A stretch of DNA of 64,000 bases from Pseudoalteromonas rhizosphaerae (GCF_902498845.1 NZ_CABVLM010000015.1:62001-126000), one strand, 5' to 3'. Shown: positions 1 through 8,449, counted from the stretch's first letter. Notes: generated from the letters alone by a model not told the origin. Translations and numbers: made by a program.

Positions 1-2536
1 TGGCCTAACCCAGATCCACGTCGATGACTTGTCATTGTTAGCGAACGAGAGTAAAGCCACTATTACAGCTTCTGCGCGTTGGGATAAAGGTATTCATAGT
101 GAGTTTTCAGGGCAATTAACTCATTTGAAAGCCCAGTACCTAACAGATGCGCTAACAAGTGATCTTTCAGGGCAATTTAACGGTGTTTTCAGTGCTAAGC
201 AGCAGCAATGGCAGCTGAAAATGACCAATACTCAGCTAGCTGGTACGCTGAACGATATACCATTTAGCTTTGCCTCAGACTTTGATTTAAATAACTCACT
301 GTATGCAAGCATTGACAAGTTTGAGCTTGCCAGTGGTGAGAATAAACTCACATTATCTGGTGATATTACTAAGCAGTGGAATATTAAAGGGCTGTTACAT
401 TTAAATAAAGCGCAGCAAAATGAACTCGAATTTACCGGTGTTGGTGAAGGTAAGCTTGCTATAACTGGGCAACGGTTGGAGCCGATAGTCAATCTAGATG
501 TTGGCATCAGTCATTTAAGCTTTGCTGATATTGCGATTGAACATCTAGCGCTCAAAACAGACTTTAATTATGCCGCTGATTGGCAAACCAATGTGAGTTT
601 AAAACTCACCGATGCGAGCGTATCTGGGCGTCATATCAACAGTTTTACTATAGCAGCTGCAGGTGATAAAGCTGATCATCAACTGCAACTTAATTTAGAT
701 GCCGCTGACGGAGAAGCTGAATTTGAAGTTGCTGGTAAATTTATTAATCAAGTATGGCAAGGCCGTGTCAGTGATGTATTACTTACTGATAATGTTATTC
801 GTGTTAGCACACAACCGGCGGTTGCAATTGAATTTAATATCGACAATGGCGATTTTTCGGTGCAGCAACATTGCTGGAAAAGTGACAATAGCAAACTTTG
901 CGTTGAGCAGCTTAGCCAAACTAACCAACAAGGTCAGTTTAAAGCGCAACTGGATAATTTTGATCTAGCCGAAATAAAACATTTATTACCTGAGAATATT
1001 ATTACCGAAGGGGGCTTGAACGGCCAACTAAATGCGAATTGGCAAAACGCTCAATTACAAACTTTAACAGCAGCAATTAGCTCACATGATTTGGCGGCTA
1101 CGCTTATAAATGAAGATAAACGCTATCGTTTACCAATAGAAACGTTTTCGCTTAACGCCACCGCGGGTCAACAAAATGCACAATTGCAGGCTCGTCTAAG
1201 CTCTAGTGTGATTGGTGATATCAGTGCTGACCTCAATGCTGAAGATTTAACTGGTCAGCAATTGCTTCGTGGTCAACTTATGATTGATAAGATTTTATTA
1301 ACCGATTTACAGCCTTTTATGGGTACTCTAGAGCAATTAAAAGGCAGTATCAGCGGGCAAATTGCGTTAGCTGGCACGCTCAGTGCGCCATTGTTAAATG
1401 GTGAACTTGAGATTGCCGACGTGAATTTACAAGGCGAGCAACTTCCAGTCGCGATTGTGGATTCAAATATTAGTATCGCATTTGATAAAACCAAAGCGAC
1501 CTTAGAGGGTCAGTTAAAAGATGCTGAAGGCGGTGACTTAGCACTGACCGGTGATATTGATTGGCAAGGGACTCAGCCTGCAGTTAACTTAGCGGTACTT
1601 GGTGAGCAGTTTTATGTGCGTGCGCAGCAAGGAGTGATTTTTAAGATCTCCCCAGACTTAAAAATAAGTTTAGTTGATCATGCTTTTAAACTAGCAGGGC
1701 AAGTGGTTGTCCCGTATGGTCGAATAGAAATCGAAGAGTTACCAGAAGGCGCTGTGCGAGTCAGTGATGATGAGATTATTATTGATAAGCAGACTAAGCA
1801 AACGCAAGCTGTGCCTTTTGATTACGATATAAACTTAAAGCTAATTGTTGAAAACGATGTGCGTATAAAATCTTTTGGTTTGGAGTCAAAAATTGAAGGT
1901 GATTTAGCGATTAAAATGGATCAACAAACGCCAATGATCACCACCGGTGAATTGAATTTACGACAAGGGACATATCGTTCATTTGGTCAAGATTTGATAA
2001 TTCGCACCGGGCAAATTGGTTTTAGTGGCCCAATTGATAAGCCGTACTTAAATATTAAAGCGATCCGTAATCCAGCCAATACAGCTAATGATGTTATTGC
2101 CGGGATCACTTTAACAGGCAATATCGACCAGCCTGTATTCAAAGTGTTTTCAGAGCCAGCAATGGATCAAGCACAATCACTCGCTTACTTGTTAAATGGT
2201 CAACCATTAGGTGAAGGTGATAGCTCAACCGATGCGATGTTAACTCAGTTGTTGCTATCGCAAGGGGTGAGCCGCAGCGAAGGAATGGTTTCTAAAGTTG
2301 GTGAAACGTTTGGTTTATCTGATGTGAGTTTGAGCTCTAAGGGGAGCGGCGAGGAAACCAAAGTTGAAATTTCGGGTTACGTTGCGCCAGGCATTCAAGT
2401 GAAATACAGTGTGGGGATTTTTGACTCCCTTAGTGAAGTGGCTGTACGCTATCAGTTACTGTCGCAGTTATACATTGAAATCACCAGTGGCCTATATCAA
2501 AATGTTGATATTCTTTATAAATTCGATTTAGATTAA
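1..2536 (+). CDS. tamB: TamB, translocation and assembly module inner-membrane subunit (5' end outside window)
   Basis: The reading frame is open from the first bases of the window, so the N-terminus, including the membrane anchor, lies upstream; about 844 codons are visible. The protein is a long, low-complexity beta-rich chain with repeated hydrophobic/polar alternation. Its last ~330 residues match the TamB (DUF490) C-terminal domain, with a stretch near 1970-2080 carrying TGELNLRQGTYRSFGQDL and the terminal YKFDLD. Family knowledge: TamB spans the periplasm and works with the outer-membrane protein TamA in outer-membrane protein assembly and phospholipid transport. The tamA gene would be expected just upstream. 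The stop codon is followed by a strong hairpin at 2592-2627. Confidence 0.93.
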   Translation, partial: GLTQIHVDDLSLLANESKATITASARWDKGIHSEFSGQLTHLKAQYLTDALTSDLSGQFNGVFSAKQQQWQLKMTNTQLAGTLNDIPFSFASDFDLNNSLYASIDKFELASGENKLTLSGDITKQWNIKGLLHLNKAQQNELEFTGVGEGKLAITGQRLEPIVNLDVGISHLSFADIAIEHLALKTDFNYAADWQTNVSLKLTDASVSGRHINSFTIAAAGDKADHQLQLNLDAADGEAEFEVAGKFINQVWQGRVSDVLLTDNVIRVSTQPAVAIEFNIDNGDFSVQQHCWKSDNSKLCVEQLSQTNQQGQFKAQLDNFDLAEIKHLLPENIITEGGLNGQLNANWQNAQLQTLTAAISSHDLAATLINEDKRYRLPIETFSLNATAGQQNAQLQARLSSSVIGDISADLNAEDLTGQQLLRGQLMIDKILLTDLQPFMGTLEQLKGSISGQIALAGTLSAPLLNGELEIADVNLQGEQLPVAIVDSNISIAFDKTKATLEGQLKDAEGGDLALTGDIDWQGTQPAVNLAVLGEQFYVRAQQGVIFKISPDLKISLVDHAFKLAGQVVVPYGRIEIEELPEGAVRVSDDEIIIDKQTKQTQAVPFDYDINLKLIVENDVRIKSFGLESKIEGDLAIKMDQQTPMITTGELNLRQGTYRSFGQDLIIRTGQIGFSGPIDKPYLNIKAIRNPANTANDVIAGITLTGNIDQPVFKVFSEPAMDQAQSLAYLLNGQPLGEGDSSTDAMLTQLLLSQGVSRSEGMVSKVGETFGLSDVSLSSKGSGEETKVEISGYVAPGIQVKYSVGIFDSLSEVAVRYQLLSQLYIEITSGLYQNVDILYKFDLD

Positions 2537-2549
2537 TGGTCATGATGCA

Positions 2550-2807
2550 TTGAGAGCCTATATTTTAGCTTATTTATTTTGTTTTTTTAGTGGCTTAGCT
2601 AACACGCAATTAAGTGTTAGCTAAGCCGAAGGTCATCCTTATCCTGCTGAGTTACTCGCACTGGTATTAAGTAAGTCTGCTATCACTATTGCGCAAGCTA
2701 ATTTAAAAAATCGTCTAATTGTTCAGCTTCGCAATCCCTTATTGCCGCGCAGTGCTCCGATTCAGCAACAACAATTTTGGCTTGATAAAAAAGCCTTAAC
2801 CCAATAA
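2550..2807 (+). pseudogene. small secreted-protein gene interrupted by an in-frame stop
   Basis: Reading from a TTG at 2550, the frame encodes a signal-peptide-like sequence (RAYILAYLFCFFSGLANT), reaches TAA at 2622, and continues in the same frame for 60 codons to TAA at 2805. The downstream part reads as normal protein (HPYPAELLALVLSKSAI ... QQQQFWLDKKALTQ) but has no ATG, GTG or TTG start near its beginning. The stop lies inside the second arm of a perfect 14-bp inverted repeat. The simplest reading is a decayed gene for a short periplasmic protein. I do not recognise the family. It could also be intact in related strains. Confidence 0.45.
2592..2627. repeat. perfect 14-bp inverted repeat (hairpin) downstream of tamB
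   Basis: GGCTTAGCTAACAC and GTGTTAGCTAAGCC are exact reverse complements separated by 8 nt. On the plus strand the T-run lies before rather than after the stem, so this is not a classical intrinsic terminator. It overlaps the in-frame stop of the broken gene. Confidence 0.8.
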
Positions 2808-2842
2808 TGTAGCACCACTAATAATAAAAAAAGTTGTGGGAT

Positions 2843-3724
2843 ATGTTGAAAAAATCATGCTTAGCTGCGGTTGCGTTAATCTTGAGTCAAACAAGCGTGG
2901 CAAACACGGTTGAACAACTAACAGTCAGTGATGTAATGAGTAATGTAAGCGCATCAGAATGGCGAATGGTAGATGCTGATAATATCATTAAAATTACTCT
3001 ACCTTCGGGCGCGGCGTATATTGAACTTAATCCATTACTTGCACCAAAACACACACAGAATATAAAAAAACTTGCTCGTGAAGGCTTTTATAGAGGTTTG
3101 AGTGTTTACCGTTTTGTGGAAGGTTTTGTAGCCCAAGGCGGTGATGCCAGTGGTAAAAAAGTAATTAACACTGCAAGTAAAGCAGTACCTGCTGAGTTTT
3201 ATTTAGCGACTAAAACGGCACTTAAAATTACCGAACTGGATAGAGAAGATGGTTACGCTGCAATCACGGGGTTTTTAAATGGCTTTGCAGTGGCACAAAA
3301 TGAAGCGCAAACCCAAACTTGGCAAGTACATTGTAACGGTATATTTGCGATGGCAAGGGATAATGATATTAACAGCGGTGGCACTGAGTTTTATGTCACA
3401 TTAGGTCATGGACCTCGTTACTTAGATAGAAATATTACCGTATTTGGCCGAGTGCTAGAAGGCATGGCTCATTTTAATCTGCTCTCACGCATAGAAACAG
3501 CTGGAGAGAAATTTAATCCAATAACGGATCTGCAAGTTTTAGCTGATATAAGCAAAGAGGACCGCAGTCAATTTAAGGTGCTAAAAACAGATTCTAATAG
3601 TTTTAAAATGTTGATTAAAGCGCGTCAAAATCGCAGTGAAACATGGTTTGTAGAAACGCCTAATTATGTTGATGTCTGCGGTATGTCAATACCAACTAAA
3701 AGAGTTAGTGAGCTAGAAAGTTAG
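2843..3724 (+). CDS. periplasmic peptidyl-prolyl cis-trans isomerase, cyclophilin type
   Basis: The product has 293 residues. ATG 2843 is preferred over an in-frame TTG at 2834 because it begins a standard signal peptide (MLKKS, hydrophobic core, cleavage near SVA-NT). The cyclophilin domain spans roughly residues 45-230, with the recognisable GLSVYRFVEGFVAQGGD segment. The family catalyses proline isomerisation during periplasmic protein folding. The protein is longer than E. coli PpiA, with insertions between the core motifs and a C-terminal extension, as in the larger cyclophilins of marine gammaproteobacteria. It stands alone, followed by a GC-rich hairpin at 3738-3759. Confidence 0.85.
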   Translation: MLKKSCLAAVALILSQTSVANTVEQLTVSDVMSNVSASEWRMVDADNIIKITLPSGAAYIELNPLLAPKHTQNIKKLAREGFYRGLSVYRFVEGFVAQGGDASGKKVINTASKAVPAEFYLATKTALKITELDREDGYAAITGFLNGFAVAQNEAQTQTWQVHCNGIFAMARDNDINSGGTEFYVTLGHGPRYLDRNITVFGRVLEGMAHFNLLSRIETAGEKFNPITDLQVLADISKEDRSQFKVLKTDSNSFKMLIKARQNRSETWFVETPNYVDVCGMSIPTKRVSELES

Positions 3725-3737
3725 CGAGTTGAAAATT

Positions 3738-3759
3738 AACCCCGAGCGGGCTCGGGGTT
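3738..3759. terminator. hairpin between cyclophilin gene and queF
   Basis: AACCCCGAG and CTCGGGGTT form a 9-bp perfect stem with a 4-nt loop in the convergent gap. The T-tail is weak, so terminator strength is uncertain. Confidence 0.6.
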
Positions 3760-3778
3760 CTATACAATAAAATGGTTA

Positions 3779-4624
3779 TTATTGGCGGTTTATTTTCACG
3801 TTAAATGGTATTGTATCGTGATCTGTGGATCTATATGGGTTGATATCAAGGCCACCACGGCGGGTGTAACGGGCATAAACTTCAAGCTTGGTAATCTTCA
3901 ATTGCGTGATTAAGTCACAATAAATACGCTCAACACATTGCTCATGAAACTCATTATGAGTACGAAAAGAAATCAAATACCGCAATAAAGACTCTTTACA
4001 TACTTGCTCACCGGTATAGCGAATAATAATACTCGCCCAGTCAGGTTGTGAGGTGATCAAGCAATTAGATTTTAATAAGTGACTGTGCAGTGTTTCAGTC
4101 ACTGTATTTGTCGCGACCGCTTGTAAAGAGTTAGCATGTAAATGGTAGTTATCAATTTCAATGTCTAAGTCGTCAATGCACTCACCAGGCAACGGCGTAC
4201 AGGGTAAACAGTTATAATCACTCGGGCTGTACAAAGTAACATTGACGGGCTTTGATATTGCTGTCGATAGATCCGCAGTTAGAATAGCCTGTACGTCATC
4301 AATTGAATCAAAACGGCTTTGATTAAAGCTATTTAAATATAACTTAAAAGACTTTGATTCAATGATATGGCTACTTTGACAAGGAAATTCAAAGGTGGCC
4401 ACGGCAACCACAGGTTTACCTTTTGCGTTTAACCACGACAGCTCATAGCCAGTCCAAAGATCTTGACCCTTAAAGGGCAAGGCACTTTCATCAATGTTTA
4501 AATCATCGCGGTTAAGTTTACGTGCGATCGGAAACAATAAGCTCGGTGTGTAGGTATCTACATACTCGGTTGATTGGCCAAGTACGCTGCCTTTTAGTTC
4601 AGGTGAATTGCTGTAATCTGTCAT
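3779..4624 (-). CDS. queF: NADPH-dependent 7-cyano-7-deazaguanine reductase
   Basis: The product has 281 residues, the length of the two-domain (E. coli-type) QueF. It reduces preQ0 to preQ1 in queuosine biosynthesis for tRNA. The QueF signature ESKSFKLYLNSFN starts at residue 89. The thioimide-forming cysteine is in NCLITSQPDW (Cys188) with the general acid Asp195 seven residues on. The gene is divergent from syd with a gap of about 60 bp, the same neighbour pairing as in E. coli. No preQ1 riboswitch was recognised upstream. Confidence 0.97.
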   Translation of the reverse strand: MTDYSNSPELKGSVLGQSTEYVDTYTPSLLFPIARKLNRDDLNIDESALPFKGQDLWTGYELSWLNAKGKPVVAVATFEFPCQSSHIIESKSFKLYLNSFNQSRFDSIDDVQAILTADLSTAISKPVNVTLYSPSDYNCLPCTPLPGECIDDLDIEIDNYHLHANSLQAVATNTVTETLHSHLLKSNCLITSQPDWASIIIRYTGEQVCKESLLRYLISFRTHNEFHEQCVERIYCDLITQLKITKLEVYARYTRRGGLDINPYRSTDHDTIPFNVKINRQ

Positions 4625-4683
4625 GTTACGTCTTTTATAGTTACAATAGCGCCATTATACCTAAAGCTTATGAGTTTCACAGT

Positions 4684-5223
4684 ATGAGTATTGCTACAGA
4701 ATTAGAACAACTTCATCAACGATTTGCCCAGCGCCAGTTAGAGCAGACAGATTCATTACCATGTATTGAGCACGACAGTGATTGGTCAAGCCCTTGTGAG
4801 GTTGGCAGTGCGGATGCAAATGGTATGATCCAATGGCAGGCGACGCGTCGCAGTCCTACAGGCTCTTTAACTGATTTAGCAGCAGCCCTTGAGGTTGAAT
4901 TTCCAGAAGCACTGAATGAGTATTATGGCGCGTTTTTCGCAGGAGCAATTACTGCCAAAATAAACCAACATAGCGTGGAGTTACTGCAAGCTTGGAATGA
5001 AGATGACTTTGATTTACTGCAGCAAAATATAACCGGGCATGTATTGATGAAGCGTAAGCTTAAGCAAGAGCCAACGGTATTTATAGGCTTAACGGATCAA
5101 GACGATTTATTAGTATCAGTATTAATTTCTTCAGGTGAAGTATGTTTGGAGTATGTCGGAAAGAAACCGCATCATACCTTAGCGGCTAATCTTGGAGAGT
5201 TTATTGCAGCACTTGAAATATAA
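4684..5223 (+). CDS. syd: SecY-interacting protein Syd
   Basis: The product has 179 residues. An upstream in-frame extension exists, but it would run into the start of queF, and the family start MSIATELEQLHQRF is at ATG 4684. Syd is a small acidic cytoplasmic protein that binds SecY and is thought to act on defective translocon complexes. The conserved core DSDWSSPCE, FPEALNEYYGAFFAG and the NLGEFIAALEI end are visible. Its position next to queF and close to truC/yqcA reproduces the E. coli syd neighbourhood. Confidence 0.95.
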   Translation: MSIATELEQLHQRFAQRQLEQTDSLPCIEHDSDWSSPCEVGSADANGMIQWQATRRSPTGSLTDLAAALEVEFPEALNEYYGAFFAGAITAKINQHSVELLQAWNEDDFDLLQQNITGHVLMKRKLKQEPTVFIGLTDQDDLLVSVLISSGEVCLEYVGKKPHHTLAANLGEFIAALEI

Positions 5224-5232
5224 CAATGCTAA

Positions 5233-5256
5233 AAAAGGGAACTGCAGTTCCCTTTT
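5233..5256. terminator. bidirectional intrinsic terminator, syd / DUF2310 gene
   Basis: A 24-bp perfect palindrome with AAAAGGGAACT / AGTTCCCTTTT arms sits between convergent genes. It has A-runs on one side and T-runs on the other, so it can terminate both strands. Confidence 0.85.
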
Positions 5257-5262
5257 GTTTTA

Positions 5263-6036
5263 TTACTGAAAATCCCACGATATATTAGACACTAAACCAC
5301 ATGGTTCACATCTAAAATCAAATAAGCCAAACCATGATTCAGGTAACTTCCACTCGTTATTACAGCCTGGGCATTTACGTTCAAGCTCAGATGCTTTGTC
5401 TTTGCCACCAACCCGATACAAATAATAATAAACTGGCTTTTTAGTTAAAAAGCTAACACGTTTGGCAATATCTTTACCGCGACGAGAAAGATCGCTATCA
5501 ATGTTTGATATTTCATCTAATGCAGGAAATTCACAACGCGTTGCACCATTAATTTGAATTTGGTCGCAAGCTTGCCAGTCTTCTTGCCATTTTATTAAAG
5601 TTTTATAATCACCATTGGCAATCGCGGGTATTTTAAACAACGGAACGGGTAAAAAATCATCACCGCAATACAGCGGACTACATGTATGCACATAGGTTGT
5701 ATATAAAATATAGCTGGACGGCTCATGACACTCATCTGCACCATTAGAGTGAATATCTTGCCCGATCACTTTTACTTTTGGTGCCAGCAATCCAGCACTA
5801 TGTAATTTATCAATGCTGTGTTTTACAAATGGACTGTTGTTGAGCGGGTGCATTGCATCATCAGTGGGACACATAACACGCGTTACAAAGTAGCCATCTT
5901 TTAATACTGTTGGGAATTCTTCTCCCATTATTTGCCCATTAAAGCGCAGTGCATTAACTAAGCGGTTTATCGCTTGTTCGGCATTTTCAAGGGTCGTATC
6001 TTGGTAACAATCAAACGTTAAATCAACAACAAACAT
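5263..6036 (-). CDS. DUF2310 zinc-ribbon protein
   Basis: The product has 257 residues. It resembles the DUF2310 family of predicted Zn-ribbon proteins found in Alteromonadales and Vibrionales. A C-terminal four-cysteine ribbon is visible (Cys222-x2-Cys225 and Cys243-x2-Cys246). The N-terminal part is rich in Asp, His and Cys (HSNGADECHEPSS, CSPLYCGDD). The biochemical role is unknown and no catalytic motif was identified. The next gene on this strand lies 17 bp upstream, so the two are probably cotranscribed. Confidence 0.75.
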   Translation of the reverse strand: MFVVDLTFDCYQDTTLENAEQAINRLVNALRFNGQIMGEEFPTVLKDGYFVTRVMCPTDDAMHPLNNSPFVKHSIDKLHSAGLLAPKVKVIGQDIHSNGADECHEPSSYILYTTYVHTCSPLYCGDDFLPVPLFKIPAIANGDYKTLIKWQEDWQACDQIQINGATRCEFPALDEISNIDSDLSRRGKDIAKRVSFLTKKPVYYYLYRVGGKDKASELERKCPGCNNEWKLPESWFGLFDFRCEPCGLVSNISWDFQ

Positions 6037-6053
6037 GATGGATCTCTAATTTA

Positions 6054-6347
6054 TTATTTTTCAAGTAGTGCCAGTAAGCGGTCTAGTTTTGCTTCGATGC
6101 GATCAAGTTGACTAGAGTTGTCTACAGTCTCACTTTTTTGCTGAGGTTGTTTTGCTAAATTATGGATAGAATCAGGGTTATTTTTATATTGGCTAACAGC
6201 AGCAATAATAACAGGCAATGGAATAGGTTGTGTCAGTTTACTTTTAGTTAAAGCTACAGTAGGAATTTTGCCTTCATCAAGAAGGGCTTTAATTGCATCA
6301 AAAACAACAGCATTCATTCGATTTTTAAACTCTTTAAAGTAAGGCAT
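6054..6347 (-). CDS. small hypothetical protein with C-terminal coiled coil
   Basis: The product has 97 residues with no signal peptide or membrane segment. The N-terminal half is a mixed alpha/beta stretch (FDAIKALLDEGKIPTVALTKSKL). The C-terminus, SQLDRIEAKLDRLLALLEK, has clear heptad spacing and should form a short coiled coil. An N-terminal DNA-binding-like region followed by a coil resembles small plasmid- or phage-type regulators, but this is inference only. It lies 17 bp upstream of the DUF2310 gene on the same strand. Confidence 0.6.
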   Translation of the reverse strand: MPYFKEFKNRMNAVVFDAIKALLDEGKIPTVALTKSKLTQPIPLPVIIAAVSQYKNNPDSIHNLAKQPQQKSETVDNSSQLDRIEAKLDRLLALLEK

Positions 6348-6406
6348 AGCACTAACATGTGCTGCGCCGGGTATAATAACAGGTGGTTGGCCGTAGCCAA
6401 ATACTT

Positions 6407-6640
6407 TTACTGCTGACGTAAACGTACATCCAGTTCGTCAATCACTTCACTCCAATCACCATCTTCTGCTAATGATTCAGCAATAAAATGTTGTTGTGCT
6501 TGATCCCAAAAAGGGGCGTCTTGTAATAATGTTGTGGCAGGTAATGAATGAGCAGCAATGAAAGTGTCAATTTCAGTCTCTGAGCTTGGTAAGCCGAGTT
6601 GTTTGAATAATGTATTGATATCGTGTTTAGTGGTATCCAT
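6407..6640 (-). CDS. DUF2789 family protein
   Basis: The product has 77 residues beginning MDTTKHDINTLFKQLGLPS, the characteristic start of the DUF2789 family. A conserved FWDQAQ...FI.E....DGDWSEVIDELD region follows. These are short cytoplasmic helical proteins of unknown function, common in marine gammaproteobacteria. The gene is monocistronic or leads the small minus-strand group; the gap to the next minus-strand gene is about 60 bp. Confidence 0.75.
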   Translation of the reverse strand: MDTTKHDINTLFKQLGLPSSETEIDTFIAAHSLPATTLLQDAPFWDQAQQHFIAESLAEDGDWSEVIDELDVRLRQQ

Positions 6641-6785
6641 GTCATGCTCCTTGATGGTAACAGTTATAGGACTTTATGATGGGTTGTTAGAGTTTAACAC
6701 CCGCTGAATTTGCCTTTTAACGCAGATAGGAATATACCTATAGTTGTTGATGTACAAAAAATCAAAATAATAAAAAGGACTAGCT

Positions 6786-7427
6786 ATGACAGTTGAGACT
6801 GAAAATGAGACATTTCGAGTTCAATATATCGCTGCAGAAGACATCAGTATTGCTGCGAGCTTAATCTATCAAGCTTATCATGATGATCCGCTATTGCAAC
6901 CAATGCTCAATTATAGTGAGGCGAATAAAGCCGCTTATGAAAAAAAATTACGTGCTCTGATCCGTGAAGAGCTCAGTACTTTTTGGCAAGAAAAACAGCC
7001 GCTGATTGGTTTATATAAAAATGATCGTTTAAAAGCGGTTGCGTGTGTATTCGAATCATCAAGTCAGCTGCAAGCACAGCGCTATTGGCACTGGCGTTTA
7101 AAGTTAATGCTTAGTGCTGGCTATTTACAAACAAATCAATTAATTGAAAAAGAGCAAACGATCCGTAATGCGCTCGCAGCACAAGGAAACTACTATTTTT
7201 TAGCCTTTATTGCAGTTGATCCTCATTTTCATGGTGAAGGCCTCGGCCGTCATCTACTACGTGGCTTGAATGATTTAGTTAGCGGTAATCCAGCTGCATC
7301 GGGTATGGCTGTATTTGTAACCCAAGAGAAACATACCGCGTTTTTTGCCAGTGAAGGTTTTGTGCACTTACAACAACTGACTTTTAACAATGTACAAGGT
7401 GAACTGCTATTTAAATCAGCTCAATAG
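6786..7427 (+). CDS. GNAT family N-acetyltransferase
   Basis: The product has 213 residues with a single GNAT fold. The acetyl-CoA binding motif A is visible as AFIAVDPHFHGEGLGRHLLRGL around residues 140-160, followed by FVTQEKHTAFFASEGF (motif B). It belongs to the stand-alone GNAT enzymes; the acceptor substrate cannot be told from sequence. The start has an AAAAAGGAC ribosome-binding site 8-10 nt upstream. It precedes the CsrB-like RNA locus but is probably transcribed separately. Confidence 0.85.
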   Translation: MTVETENETFRVQYIAAEDISIAASLIYQAYHDDPLLQPMLNYSEANKAAYEKKLRALIREELSTFWQEKQPLIGLYKNDRLKAVACVFESSSQLQAQRYWHWRLKLMLSAGYLQTNQLIEKEQTIRNALAAQGNYYFLAFIAVDPHFHGEGLGRHLLRGLNDLVSGNPAASGMAVFVTQEKHTAFFASEGFVHLQQLTFNNVQGELLFKSAQ

Positions 7428-7465
7428 CATTGATTTAAGATAAAGCGCCATAATGGAAATGTCAC

Positions 7466-7483
7466 TGTGAGAGATATCTTACA
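7466..7483. promoter_or_regulatory. GacA/UvrY (BarA-UvrY) binding box upstream of CsrB-like RNA
   Basis: TGTGAGAGATATCTTACA is an 18-bp imperfect palindrome that fits the GacA/UvrY recognition pattern TGTAAG-N6-CTTACA. It lies about 140-180 bp upstream of the RNA, at the kind of distance seen for csrB/rsmZ promoters. This ties the RNA to the BarA/UvrY two-component system. Confidence 0.8.
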
Positions 7484-7611
7484 TTATCGTGCGCTTAAGC
7501 CTTTTATATCGCTGTGATCATGATTGATTTCATCGTAACAAACTGTTTTATAGTAAAAAAATTGTTTTTGCAAATTTGTTACATGAAAATTATTATTATT
7601 TATAACTACCG

Positions 7612-8044
7612 CTGAGTCCACTTTGCTTTAAACTTTACTTTGTCAAGACGACACAGACTCAATGAATGAGCTGCTGCCAAGGAAACGGATTATGGCAATT
7701 AAGCAAGATGCTTAGCAGGAAGCAAATGGACAAGTTAACACGGATGCAAGGATGAGTTAGGACACTGCGAGGATGCAGTACATTAGCGGAGCTAATGATA
7801 AGGATAGCCCAAAGGATTATATTACAGGAAGTAATAGGAGCGTTTGGAAACGCAGGACGGCCAGGTAGGCAAAGAGGATAACACTAGGATGTGTAGGATA
7901 TTGCATAGATGCAATGTGAGGGTGTATTTGGATATATACCCGTTCAGGGGATAGATAAAAATGGTAGCTTCGGCGTAGGTATGGATGCCTTATTATGGAC
8001 GAAGTCAGATTGGGGCGTAACTATATGTTACGCCTTAGTTTTTT
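7612..8044 (+). ncRNA. csrB: CsrB/RsmZ-type CsrA-sequestering small RNA
   Basis: This gene-free interval has about 22 GGA triplets, 13 of them as AGGA, between 7680 and 8000. Many sit in loops of short perfect hairpins: ACTGC-GAGGAT-GCAGT (7764-7779), CATTAGC-GGA-GCTAATG (7781-7797), ATTAC-AGGAA-GTAAT (7821-7835), GCGTTTGGAAACGC (7840-7853), ACAC-TAGGAT-GTGT (7881-7894). It ends in an intrinsic terminator at 8014-8044. These are the defining features of CsrB/CsrC/RsmXYZ RNAs, which titrate the translational regulator CsrA. The 5' end is uncertain: a weak TTGTTA-18-TATAAC promoter at 7577-7606 would start it near 7612, but a start nearer 7650 is possible. Confidence 0.88.
8014..8044 (+). terminator. 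intrinsic terminator of the CsrB-like RNA
   Basis: The stem GGCGTAAC / GTTACGCC has a 5-nt loop and is followed by TTAGTTTTTT. Confidence 0.9.
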
Positions 8045-8084
8045 ATAGTTAACGTGAAATGATTAAATATCAGTGTGCGCTGCA

Positions 8085-8149
8085 AACTCGCTAACTCGCT
8101 AACTCGCAAACTTGCTAACTCACTAACTCACTAACTCACTAACTCACTA
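8085..8149. repeat. 8-bp tandem repeat (TAACTCGC / TAACTCAC)
   Basis: About eight head-to-tail copies of an octamer varying between CTAACTCG and CTAACTCA fill the gap between the CsrB-like RNA and the stop of the DUF3301 gene. The first copies carry G and the later ones A at one position, and one copy is degenerate (GCAAACTTG). Related octamers (GTTAGTGAG, GTTAGCGAG) occur at the end of the cyclophilin gene near 3706-3730. Confidence 0.85.
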
Positions 8150-8449
8150 CTAAATCTTATGCGGCGGCACTAAAACGCTTTTCAGCATTTCATTTTCCAT
8201 AAATAACACCCCTTGATAAACGCTTTCACCATCACTGGAAAATTCAAAAATAAACTCGCTTTTGATACCAGGTTTGCCGCTTTTTAAAAGGCCAAAGCGG
8301 CGTTTAGTGCAGGCGACACTCATTAATTGCACTTGTAGCTGGTCGCTTTGACGTTTTGCGTGTGCGTTGGCAGCTTCAGCAACTTTACGATTAAGCCAAA
8401 AAAGATAAATTACACCACCAATGATAATGAATGTCCATAAACTTGCCAT
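8150..8449 (-). CDS. DUF3301 single-pass membrane protein
   Basis: The product has 99 residues with one N-terminal membrane segment (about residues 4-19, WTFIIIGGVIYLFWL). A basic stretch and a C-terminal FEFSSDGESVYQGVL motif follow, both typical of the DUF3301 family. Function is unknown. It begins at the base next to the stop of the DUF3549 gene, so the two are almost certainly translated from one mRNA. This pairing is common in Alteromonadales. Confidence 0.8.
   Translation of the reverse strand: MASLWTFIIIGGVIYLFWLNRKVAEAANAHAKRQSDQLQVQLMSVACTKRRFGLLKSGKPGIKSEFIFEFSSDGESVYQGVLFMENEMLKSVLVPPHKI

Noticed and set aside
699..968. Alternative-frame 89-codon frame inside tamB
   Set aside because: It is in a shifted frame of a well-supported long gene.
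2592..2627. Hairpin as the tamB intrinsic terminator
   Set aside because: The T-run precedes the stem on the plus strand, and none follows it.
4522..4683. N-terminal extension of Syd
   Set aside because: It would lie inside queF on the other strand and has no similarity to Syd; ATG 4684 matches the family start.
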